A DNA stretch of 20,414 bases from CAZSPL01 sp964608735 (GTDB taxonomy: Bacteria > JAJVIF01 > JAPKYR01 > CAZSPL01): contig CAZSPL010000046.1 in NCBI GenBank assembly GCA_964608735.1, forward strand, positions 1 to 20,414, written 5' to 3'. Position 1 is the stretch's first letter. Every line of letters starts with the position of its first letter. The notes under the pieces are model-generated. The model searched no databases and was not told the origin of the DNA. It saw nothing but the letters and a program-made list of their open reading frames with translations. This document shows, piece after piece, positions 7,376-14,651 of this stretch. The position numbers and the translations under genes were made by a program.

Positions 7376-9061
7376 ATGTCCGGAGTGTCAGTAAGCGGGA
7401 GAAGGAATCACAGGGGGGGGGTAATAGCAACCATTACTATTATGCTGGTGTTGGCGTTGTCGTCGTGTAGCGGAAAGGGAAATCCCACGGCTCCCGGCGA
7501 AAACCAGCCGAATGAGAGGAATTCCATTTTCAGGGCGGCGTTGTGGGAGTCGACCGATCAGGATGTGCAAAACGGGCTGTACACCGGGGGGCATATCGAC
7601 GTTACGAATGTTGTTTACGGTTCCTACTTCGAATCCCAGGGGTTACAGGGTTATATTCTCAAGATAGGCGAAGTGGGATCGGGCGGAGCTACCTTTGACG
7701 CGGCACTGACCGTGGGGGCCTGGCACGAATTTGATGGAAGCAACTTTAACGTATTCTTCAGGATTTTCTACCTCTGGTTGAACAAGTCCACGAATGAAAT
7801 CGAAGCCGGGATGAGCGATGTTTACAGCATATCAAACCCCGATAACGGCCGACAGGTTTTTCCCGCGGTAACGGCTCACATCGGGGAATTAGTACCGATG
7901 GATGCATCTCTAACTTTCGGTTTATGTATTGACATTGCATACAACAGATTTGAAGCCTATGAATTCCCTTTGGTACAGCATCGGCGGTATCTTATCAATG
8001 TTACTGAAATGGACCCGGCGGATGATCCTCCTTCCAACGGCGGAGTTTTTTTCGGCGCAATGAACGAATCATCTCCTTTGACTTTACCCATCCCTTATGG
8101 CGCCGAGGGGAGTTGCTATTTCCCTGATATTTCATTCTACAGCTTCCCTGATGATACGGGAACTGGCAATGAAGAGGTGGAAACGCTTTTCGCCGTTTAT
8201 GAATTCGAGAGCGCTATGGAGGAGCCACAGAAGGATTTCTATGGCATAATCTACGCCGATTTTGAGGAGAATGAGTGGGATTCTTCCCGGGCTCGTTTCC
8301 TGCGAACGGTTGACGCGGATGGAAATGTTTATTTGAGACACCCGCGCATAGATGCCGGGATGGACTTCGCATACGGTGGAATAAACGTGGCGACTGCCGT
8401 GTGGTATGAATGGAGGGATGACATAATCGACGATTACGACTGCAGGGCGCGCTCCTTTGACATCTCCGACTGGCCGACTGTCAGCGATGTTGCATCGCAA
8501 ATCGACCTGCCTAATCCTGCCTTTATCTGGTCTTTTTATCCATACGTCGATTTCGACCCGATAGAGAAGTTCTTTGTAGGAAGTCTGGATACTTATGCGC
8601 ATTTTGTGTACACAAAGGGGCAGGATGGAAGTAATAGTCATTTCAAGGTTACATACACGAGTAGCGCGATGGCTGATATCGGCTCTGAGCAGGACATTTT
8701 TGTTCAAGCTAATTATGATTCAGGTTATCCTGCAAACGCCGCGTTTGCCAGCCAAGGCATCGATGACGATACGCCTGATTTCGACGTAGTCTTCTTGTCT
8801 AACCATGAAGGTTCTGATTTCCTTGTTTACTCCCAGCAGGCTGAACTATTGAATGAGGCATGTACGTCTGTGAGCACGTTTGGCATTTCTGCTGAACAGA
8901 TATCTGACTCTTCCAATGAGTCAGCATGGCAATCACCGAGCTATACACCCTTAATCTACGCTCCCGTGAATGCAATATTCGATTGGCGTTCGGAACAAGC
9001 CTGCTGGACACACCAAGATACTTATTCTCATGTTTTCGGCGATTATGAGATCAGGGAGTAG
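7376..9061 (+). CDS. Exported lipoprotein of unknown function, 561 aa (copy A)
   Basis: I do not recognise a known domain. The protein has a long basic n-region (GRRNHRGG), a hydrophobic stretch at about 16-28 and a lipobox ALSSC with lipidated Cys31 and Ser at +2. It then has the tether SGKGNPTAPGE, shared with the 745-aa lipoprotein. The mature part is acidic and aromatic, rich in beta-type segments. Several resemble one another loosely (ETLFAVYEFES, VATAVWYEWRDD, YAHFVYTKGQDG, DVVFLSNHEG), which would suit a beta-propeller, but this is only an impression. GAGGGA at 7360-7365 lies 10 nt before the ATG. The stop is followed after 12 nt by the B1 gene, whose ribosome-binding site begins right at the stop codon, so the two are surely co-transcribed. 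The whole gene is repeated unchanged at 10677-12362. Confidence 0.85.
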   Translation: MSGVSVSGRRNHRGGVIATITIMLVLALSSCSGKGNPTAPGENQPNERNSIFRAALWESTDQDVQNGLYTGGHIDVTNVVYGSYFESQGLQGYILKIGEVGSGGATFDAALTVGAWHEFDGSNFNVFFRIFYLWLNKSTNEIEAGMSDVYSISNPDNGRQVFPAVTAHIGELVPMDASLTFGLCIDIAYNRFEAYEFPLVQHRRYLINVTEMDPADDPPSNGGVFFGAMNESSPLTLPIPYGAEGSCYFPDISFYSFPDDTGTGNEEVETLFAVYEFESAMEEPQKDFYGIIYADFEENEWDSSRARFLRTVDADGNVYLRHPRIDAGMDFAYGGINVATAVWYEWRDDIIDDYDCRARSFDISDWPTVSDVASQIDLPNPAFIWSFYPYVDFDPIEKFFVGSLDTYAHFVYTKGQDGSNSHFKVTYTSSAMADIGSEQDIFVQANYDSGYPANAAFASQGIDDDTPDFDVVFLSNHEGSDFLVYSQQAELLNEACTSVSTFGISAEQISDSSNESAWQSPSYTPLIYAPVNAIFDWRSEQACWTHQDTYSHVFGDYEIRE

Positions 9062-9073
9062 AGGAGGTATGAT

Positions 9074-10303
9074 ATGAAATTACTGATTATTGTATCGTTG
9101 ACCCTTATTGCCATAACTGGTTGCGGTAGTGCTGGTGGTATAGTTTCACCGGACATGGAAAACTTGACCTGTCGCCAAGGTGCGGCCGACAACCACTGGC
9201 TCTGGGGATTCTATCAATTCCACATCCCCGCCGACAGATCATGTATCGAAGTTGAGCCAATCAGATTCGGTGATTACCACTACTGCGTCACCAAGTTTCT
9301 CGAGATTGCACCATGCTCCAACTGCCTGACCGTCGGCCCCGGCAAGCCACAACCGGACGGCACTTTCAAGTTCGATGTTACATTGAGACACCCGTTTCCA
9401 AATCAGCCCAGGTATACCGGTTTTGATGTTCGAGGCATGGTGTATTTTCCGCCAACCACGAATATTGAAACGTATATGTCCATAAATGAGATGCGCTACA
9501 TCACAAAGATATATTCTCCCGATGATCAATCGGTATGGTTATACAACGAGTCCATGCCATTGGTATTCTCACGTGGAAAGGAAGGCGGTGGCGAGGTTCT
9601 CAACGCGGACGGGTATTCATGCTATCTTATTCCGGGTCTTGAATATTCCAGCGTCTGGCCCATTTATAACTATCAACCGGGCGCAAATGGGATAGAGCAG
9701 ACTCCCGCGACAACGATAACGCCATACTTGCTGTTTGCATCGGAAAGTGAAAGGCGGATGTTCCTTGTGACCGATGAGATTACACGTGAATACCACATCG
9801 ATTTACCCGTAGGGCCGTTTACGTTCGGATATGCGGTTGACGCATCATGGTGGCCCGCGGATAACCACCCTGTCAATGACCCCTTGAAAGATTTTCCCCG
9901 CTTGGCCAATGCGGAAGACCCCTGGAAAATAGAGTTTGAGCAGCTTCTGCCTTTGATAGAGGAGAACCAGGACAAGGAAAACTTCAAGGTTACGATCCAC
10001 CATCGCGGAACTGATTGGAAATGGATTGCCTGGATATATGCATGGGGAATGGTAGATATTATTCCGGAGTATGATCCGCTGTTCGAATATGGTGAGCCTG
10101 TGATGATCGATGAATTTACAACAGAGATTTATATCACCGTTCCCTTTAGTTGGTGGTACTACTTCGGATCGTCGCTCGTGCCTGGCAATTATAAAGCTCT
10201 CATAATTGCAGTAGCTCATCCTGAACCGGCGGAAAAAACAACTACCGAGCTGGCCTGGGTCTATGCTCCAACGTTCGTTGACTTATATGTACCGGAGCAA
10301 TAG
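9074..10303 (+). CDS. Exported family lipoprotein B1, 409 aa
   Basis: Predicted lipoprotein (MKLLIIVSLTLIAITGC, lipidated Cys17). GAGGAGG lies seven nt before the ATG. It consists only of the module that forms the N-terminal part of the two large PKD lipoproteins: HWLWG 41-45, C81xxC84, RHPF 105-108, GFDVRG 116-121, GGGEVLNADGYS 171-182, FGYAVDASWW 251-260, NAEDPW 279-284. It has no PKD domain. The CxxC lies in a PCxxCL context without a following His, so a c-type haem is not indicated; a disulfide or metal site is possible. It is the second gene of the first A-B pair. Between residues 41 and 128 I count 56 of 88 residues identical to B2. Function is unknown; by neighbourhood it would act at the cell surface with the 561-aa protein. 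Confidence 0.85.
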   Translation: MKLLIIVSLTLIAITGCGSAGGIVSPDMENLTCRQGAADNHWLWGFYQFHIPADRSCIEVEPIRFGDYHYCVTKFLEIAPCSNCLTVGPGKPQPDGTFKFDVTLRHPFPNQPRYTGFDVRGMVYFPPTTNIETYMSINEMRYITKIYSPDDQSVWLYNESMPLVFSRGKEGGGEVLNADGYSCYLIPGLEYSSVWPIYNYQPGANGIEQTPATTITPYLLFASESERRMFLVTDEITREYHIDLPVGPFTFGYAVDASWWPADNHPVNDPLKDFPRLANAEDPWKIEFEQLLPLIEENQDKENFKVTIHHRGTDWKWIAWIYAWGMVDIIPEYDPLFEYGEPVMIDEFTTEIYITVPFSWWYYFGSSLVPGNYKALIIAVAHPEPAEKTTTELAWVYAPTFVDLYVPEQ

Positions 10304-10359
10304 ACAGGTTTTCACTCGATGTTTCGACACACCCCTGTGCCGAAACCGACATAATATCA

Positions 10360-10504
10360 GGGGACAGGCTCCGCGTTACCGGGGACAGGCTCCAAAGCAT
10401 GCATGGCACTTCACCGGGGACAGGCTCCGAAGCATGTATGGCACGAACTCCGAAAATGCATCCAGCTCCTTCCCAAAACCACGAACCTGAATTAGCCTGT
10501 CCCC
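10360..10504 (+). repeat. REP/RAYT-like motif cluster, second copy
   Basis: GGGGACAGGCTCC at 10360-10372, 10381-10393 and 10416-10428, with inverted AGCCTGTCCCC at 10494-10504, unchanged from the first leader. This accounts for most of the gap between B1 and the second 561-aa gene (10304-10676). The rest is a T-rich 13-nt junction and the region with the TATAAT and the CCTCC/GGAGG hairpin. Confidence 0.6.
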
Positions 10505-10676
10505 TCTCACATTTTCATGGTATAATCATGACTACTTCCTCCACACATATAGGGGGGACGGGAAGCACAGGCTCCCGCCTCGGTTTCTTGACAGATGATG
10601 CTTTGGCAGTAAGCCTTGGGGGATTGATATCCTCCTGTCCGGAGGGTCGGAAAATTTAACGAGGGAAGACAAGAGC

Positions 10677-12362
10677 ATGTCCGGAGTGTCAGTAAGCGGG
10701 AGAAGGAATCACAGGGGGGGGGTAATAGCAACCATTACTATTATGCTGGTGTTGGCGTTGTCGTCGTGTAGCGGAAAGGGAAATCCCACGGCTCCCGGCG
10801 AAAACCAGCCGAATGAGAGGAATTCCATTTTCAGGGCGGCGTTGTGGGAGTCGACCGATCAGGATGTGCAAAACGGGCTGTACACCGGGGGGCATATCGA
10901 CGTTACGAATGTTGTTTACGGTTCCTACTTCGAATCCCAGGGGTTACAGGGTTATATTCTCAAGATAGGCGAAGTGGGATCGGGCGGAGCTACCTTTGAC
11001 GCGGCACTGACCGTGGGGGCCTGGCACGAATTTGATGGAAGCAACTTTAACGTATTCTTCAGGATTTTCTACCTCTGGTTGAACAAGTCCACGAATGAAA
11101 TCGAAGCCGGGATGAGCGATGTTTACAGCATATCAAACCCCGATAACGGCCGACAGGTTTTTCCCGCGGTAACGGCTCACATCGGGGAATTAGTACCGAT
11201 GGATGCATCTCTAACTTTCGGTTTATGTATTGACATTGCATACAACAGATTTGAAGCCTATGAATTCCCTTTGGTACAGCATCGGCGGTATCTTATCAAT
11301 GTTACTGAAATGGACCCGGCGGATGATCCTCCTTCCAACGGCGGAGTTTTTTTCGGCGCAATGAACGAATCATCTCCTTTGACTTTACCCATCCCTTATG
11401 GCGCCGAGGGGAGTTGCTATTTCCCTGATATTTCATTCTACAGCTTCCCTGATGATACGGGAACTGGCAATGAAGAGGTGGAAACGCTTTTCGCCGTTTA
11501 TGAATTCGAGAGCGCTATGGAGGAGCCACAGAAGGATTTCTATGGCATAATCTACGCCGATTTTGAGGAGAATGAGTGGGATTCTTCCCGGGCTCGTTTC
11601 CTGCGAACGGTTGACGCGGATGGAAATGTTTATTTGAGACACCCGCGCATAGATGCCGGGATGGACTTCGCATACGGTGGAATAAACGTGGCGACTGCCG
11701 TGTGGTATGAATGGAGGGATGACATAATCGACGATTACGACTGCAGGGCGCGCTCCTTTGACATCTCCGACTGGCCGACTGTCAGCGATGTTGCATCGCA
11801 AATCGACCTGCCTAATCCTGCCTTTATCTGGTCTTTTTATCCATACGTCGATTTCGACCCGATAGAGAAGTTCTTTGTAGGAAGTCTGGATACTTATGCG
11901 CATTTTGTGTACACAAAGGGGCAGGATGGAAGTAATAGTCATTTCAAGGTTACATACACGAGTAGCGCGATGGCTGATATCGGCTCTGAGCAGGACATTT
12001 TTGTTCAAGCTAATTATGATTCAGGTTATCCTGCAAACGCCGCGTTTGCCAGCCAAGGCATCGATGACGATACGCCTGATTTCGACGTAGTCTTCTTGTC
12101 TAACCATGAAGGTTCTGATTTCCTTGTTTACTCCCAGCAGGCTGAACTATTGAATGAGGCATGTACGTCTGTGAGCACGTTTGGCATTTCTGCTGAACAG
12201 ATATCTGACTCTTCCAATGAGTCAGCATGGCAATCACCGAGCTATACACCCTTAATCTACGCTCCCGTGAATGCAATATTCGATTGGCGTTCGGAACAAG
12301 CCTGCTGGACACACCAAGATACTTATTCTCATGTTTTCGGCGATTATGAGATCAGGGAGTAG
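10677..12362 (+). CDS. Exported lipoprotein of unknown function, 561 aa (copy A')
   Basis: Identical in protein to the gene at 7376-9061 and, as far as I can see, identical in DNA, including the leader. It has the same lipobox Cys31 and GNPTAPGE tether. Its stop codon lies 11 nt before the ATG of B2, so it forms a second two-gene unit. That this gene is kept identical while its partner has diverged is the main oddity of the window. If the assembly is right, dosage of A is doubled and each copy drives translation of a different B protein. Confidence 0.85.
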   Translation: MSGVSVSGRRNHRGGVIATITIMLVLALSSCSGKGNPTAPGENQPNERNSIFRAALWESTDQDVQNGLYTGGHIDVTNVVYGSYFESQGLQGYILKIGEVGSGGATFDAALTVGAWHEFDGSNFNVFFRIFYLWLNKSTNEIEAGMSDVYSISNPDNGRQVFPAVTAHIGELVPMDASLTFGLCIDIAYNRFEAYEFPLVQHRRYLINVTEMDPADDPPSNGGVFFGAMNESSPLTLPIPYGAEGSCYFPDISFYSFPDDTGTGNEEVETLFAVYEFESAMEEPQKDFYGIIYADFEENEWDSSRARFLRTVDADGNVYLRHPRIDAGMDFAYGGINVATAVWYEWRDDIIDDYDCRARSFDISDWPTVSDVASQIDLPNPAFIWSFYPYVDFDPIEKFFVGSLDTYAHFVYTKGQDGSNSHFKVTYTSSAMADIGSEQDIFVQANYDSGYPANAAFASQGIDDDTPDFDVVFLSNHEGSDFLVYSQQAELLNEACTSVSTFGISAEQISDSSNESAWQSPSYTPLIYAPVNAIFDWRSEQACWTHQDTYSHVFGDYEIRE

Positions 12363-12373
12363 AGGTGGTTAAA

Positions 12374-13588
12374 ATGAGGATCATAATTCTATTAGTCTTG
12401 CTTGCCACTATGTTGAGCGGTTGTTTCGTAGGAAACCAGCCCCTTTTGCCGAGTACAGGTGATGTTCCTAATTCGAGGGTTTCAACTGACAACCACTGGC
12501 TTTGGGGCTTCTGGCAGTTGTTTATACCAGAGGACAGGTCAACTGTTGAAATTCTCCCCGTGAGGTTTAGCAACTTCCACTTCTGTGTCACCAAATTCAT
12601 GGAGACATCACCCTGCGGTGATTGTATTTCAATTGGAAGTCCTGCTATTCAACCTGACGGATCACTCAAGTATGATGTGACTCTTAGGCACCCATTTCCG
12701 TATAAACCAAAGTATACAGGCTATGACGTTCGCGGGATGGTATACTTCCCTCCAACTCAAATTCATTCATCTCCTATACCATATGAGATTGGAAATTTTG
12801 CAGGTGGAGGTATCCCCGACCCGCCATTTCCTGCCTGTAAGATGCCTGTCATTCTTTCGAGAGAGAAAGACGGTGGTGGTGAATTAATCAACGCCGATGG
12901 TTATTCATGCTATATGATACCAGGTGTAACTTATTCAGACAAATGGCCTGTTTTCTCCTACCAACCGCCTAACAATGGTATTGAACCTACACCACAAACG
13001 ACAGTTACGCCCTACAAGTTGTTCAACTCCGAGGAGAAAAGACGAGCGTTTTATGTAAATGATGAAATAACAAGGGAGTATCATATTACCCTGCCGGAAG
13101 GCTCTTTTACATTTGGATACGCTGTAGATGCATCCTGGTGGCCTCCTTCGAAAACCCCCGTAACTAACCCGATTGATGATTTCCCTCTTGAAGCGAACGC
13201 GGAGGACCCTTGGAAGGTAGAATTCGAACAGCTTCTACCATTGTGCGAGGAAAATGTAAACAAGGATGTCTTTAAGGTCACGATTCATCATAGGGGAACA
13301 TTTAATGGGTGGCATATGAGACTCTTTTCCTGGGATATGTTTTCTATGCCCTACGACTACTGGCAATATGATAGCGGGCCTTCCGTGGAAGTAGATGAGT
13401 TTGCCGAAGAGATTTATTGCCCGCTGTATGATTTCTGGTGGGCGTATGCAATGAACAACGGCCTTGAGCCCGGGGAATATTGGGGTGTGTTGTTTGTAGA
13501 TCACAGCATGGATGGTCAGGAGCCGAAGAATACGATGCTAAGATTCATTTTAACACCAGCTCTTGTGAAAGTTGTTGTTTCGGAATAG
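12374..13588 (+). CDS. Exported family lipoprotein B2, 404 aa
   Basis: Predicted lipoprotein (MRIIILLVLLATMLSGC, lipidated Cys17). The ATG at 12374 is preferred over a GTG at 12365 because the GTG lies inside the ribosome-binding site (GAGGTGG) and would put a lysine-bearing extension before the signal peptide. It is colinear with B1 to the residue through the first 120 positions: HWLWG 41-45, C81xxC84, RHPF 105-108, GYDVRG 116-121. Further matches are GGGELINADGYSCY, FGYAVDASWW, ANAEDPWKVEFEQLLPL and TIHHRGT. It has no PKD domain. It is visibly more AT-rich than the metabolic genes that follow. Divergence from B1 is spread along the whole length, unlike the unchanged A genes in front. A strong terminator follows 34 nt after the stop, closing the array. 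Function unknown; surface location inferred. Confidence 0.85.
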   Translation: MRIIILLVLLATMLSGCFVGNQPLLPSTGDVPNSRVSTDNHWLWGFWQLFIPEDRSTVEILPVRFSNFHFCVTKFMETSPCGDCISIGSPAIQPDGSLKYDVTLRHPFPYKPKYTGYDVRGMVYFPPTQIHSSPIPYEIGNFAGGGIPDPPFPACKMPVILSREKDGGGELINADGYSCYMIPGVTYSDKWPVFSYQPPNNGIEPTPQTTVTPYKLFNSEEKRRAFYVNDEITREYHITLPEGSFTFGYAVDASWWPPSKTPVTNPIDDFPLEANAEDPWKVEFEQLLPLCEENVNKDVFKVTIHHRGTFNGWHMRLFSWDMFSMPYDYWQYDSGPSVEVDEFAEEIYCPLYDFWWAYAMNNGLEPGEYWGVLFVDHSMDGQEPKNTMLRFILTPALVKVVVSE

Positions 13589-13622
13589 CATCTCTTAAGC
13601 TGAGACCACGGAATTTCATCCC

Positions 13623-13652
13623 CGCGAGCCGATACCGGCTCGCGATTCTTTT
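13623..13652 (+). terminator. Rho-independent terminator of the A-B array
   Basis: A perfect 9-bp stem (CGCGAGCCG 13623-13631, CGGCTCGCG 13636-13644) with a 4-nt loop is followed by ATTCTTTT. It ends transcription from the lipoprotein array before the next promoter, which starts 22 nt further on. Confidence 0.9.
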
Positions 13653-13673
13653 CACAAACCCCCGCCGCCTTCC

Positions 13674-13703
13674 TTGACACCCCGCAGCGCGGTTTCATAT
13701 ACT
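13674..13703 (+). promoter_or_regulatory. Promoter of the hydrolase/acyl-CoA dehydrogenase unit
   Basis: Consensus TTGACA (13674-13679), 18-nt spacer and TATACT (13698-13703), with the -10 ending 37 nt before the ATG at 13741. The spacer holds CCGC-AGC-GCGG, an inverted repeat. Almost the same 45-nt block, including the downstream TTCACATCC and GCTTTC, recurs before icmF at 17976-18005, pointing to shared regulation. Confidence 0.75.
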
Positions 13704-13740
13704 TCACATCCTGCTTTCTGGCAGCGAAAGGCGGTTATAG

Positions 13741-14601
13741 ATGAGCAAGACCATACGATTCTCCGTGGGCGATATCGACATCCGCCTGTTCTCCGACGGG
13801 CTGTTCCGTCTCGACGGCGGCGCGATGTTCGGCGTCGTGCCCAAGACCATGTGGGAGCGACGTACCCCCTGCGACGATGAGAACCGCATCGCCCTCGGGC
13901 TTATCTCCGCCCTCGTGACCACCCCGAAGGAAACGGTGCTCATCGAGGCGGGGATCGGCGACCATTTCGACGAAAAATCCTGCGGCATTTACTGCGTCGA
14001 CCACTCCTCATCGCATCTGCTGAGGAGCCTCGATGAAGCGGGCGTCAAGACCGGCGACATCGACCGCGTCATCCTCAGCCACATGCATTTCGACCACATC
14101 GGGCACAGCACGAGGCGCGACGAATCCGGCGAATTCGTGCCCACCTTCGAAAACGCCGTCTACACCTACCAGAAAACCGAGTGGGATTTCGCCCACGATC
14201 CCCCCGCCCGCGTCAAGGCGAGCTATCTTCCTATCCTCTACGACCCGGTCGAAAAATCCGGGCAGTTGCAACTCGTCGACGGCGATGTCGAGATCACGCC
14301 GGGCATACGGAGCATCGTTACCGGCGGACATACGAAGGGCCACCAGTCGCTCATCATCGAGTCGAACGGCAAGGGCGCGATTTTCTGGGGCGATCTGATA
14401 CCGACATCGGCGCATACCGATTATCCGTTTATAATGGGTTATGATTTGTGGCCGCTCGAGACCCTCGCCGCAAAGGAGAAGCTCATCCCGTGGTCGGTCA
14501 AGCAGGATTATTTGTCGATATTCACGCACGAGCCGGAGTTCCGCTATGGTAAAATCCTGAAGGACCCGGCGAAGAGATATCACGAATTCGAGTGGCTTTA
14601 A
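13741..14601 (+). CDS. Metallo-beta-lactamase-fold hydrolase, 286 aa
   Basis: A cytoplasmic protein with the complete metal-binding set of the metallo-beta-lactamase superfamily: H114-x-H116-x-D118-H119 (SHMHFDHIGH), H197 in TGGHTKGH, D218 in FWGDLIPT, and H263 near the C-terminus. Two metal ions would bind there. The superfamily includes lactonases, glyoxalase II-type thioesterases and other hydrolases; the substrate here cannot be told. Length is normal for the MBL-fold/N-acyl-homoserine-lactonase-like branch. The start follows AAAGGCGG by about eight nt. It is the first gene after a strong promoter, and the acyl-CoA dehydrogenase gene follows after 50 nt with no terminator, so they form one operon. 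That pairing makes an acyl-thioester or related substrate plausible, but this is inferred from context only. Confidence 0.85.
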   Translation: MSKTIRFSVGDIDIRLFSDGLFRLDGGAMFGVVPKTMWERRTPCDDENRIALGLISALVTTPKETVLIEAGIGDHFDEKSCGIYCVDHSSSHLLRSLDEAGVKTGDIDRVILSHMHFDHIGHSTRRDESGEFVPTFENAVYTYQKTEWDFAHDPPARVKASYLPILYDPVEKSGQLQLVDGDVEITPGIRSIVTGGHTKGHQSLIIESNGKGAIFWGDLIPTSAHTDYPFIMGYDLWPLETLAAKEKLIPWSVKQDYLSIFTHEPEFRYGKILKDPAKRYHEFEWL

Positions 14602-14651
14602 ACCCGCAAGGGTTGGATAACGAATTAAAAGATTTAATGAGGGAGCATAAA

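Larger units (their letters stand above)
7016..9064 (+). repeat. Long direct repeat, copy 1 (2049 bp)
   Basis: From 7016 to 9064 the sequence matches 10317-12365 at a constant offset of 3301, with no difference that I could find by eye; the encoded 561-aa proteins are identical. The unit holds about 360 bp of leader plus the whole 561-aa gene. It ends three nt past the stop codon, inside the ribosome-binding site of the next gene, after which the two copies diverge at once (GAGGAGG versus GAGGTGG). The left edge falls at a small hairpin. Identity over silent positions means either very recent duplication, ongoing gene conversion, or an assembly artefact. Confidence 0.95.
10317..12365 (+). repeat. 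Long direct repeat, copy 2 (2049 bp)
   Basis: Second copy of 7016-9064. It begins 13 nt after the stop of B1; the bases just outside differ between copies. It carries the same edge hairpin (10321-10346), GGGGACAGGCTCC motifs, 35-bp tandem repeat (10378-10447), possible TATAAT (10521-10526) and the full 561-aa gene. Recombination between the two copies would remove 3301 bp, including B1, and leave one A gene in front of B2. Confidence 0.95.

Noticed and set aside
8132..8707. 191-codon open frame on the minus strand inside the 561-aa gene (again at 11433-12008)
   Set aside because: It lies fully antisense to a gene with a signal peptide, lipobox and good ribosome-binding site. Its product shows no family features, and its recurrence only reflects the DNA repeat.
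14008..14583. 191-codon minus-strand open frame inside the metallo-hydrolase gene, and similar long antisense frames at 14855-15475, 18019-18471 and 18730-19227
   Set aside because: These are shadows in GC-rich coding DNA; the + strand frames carry clear catalytic motifs.
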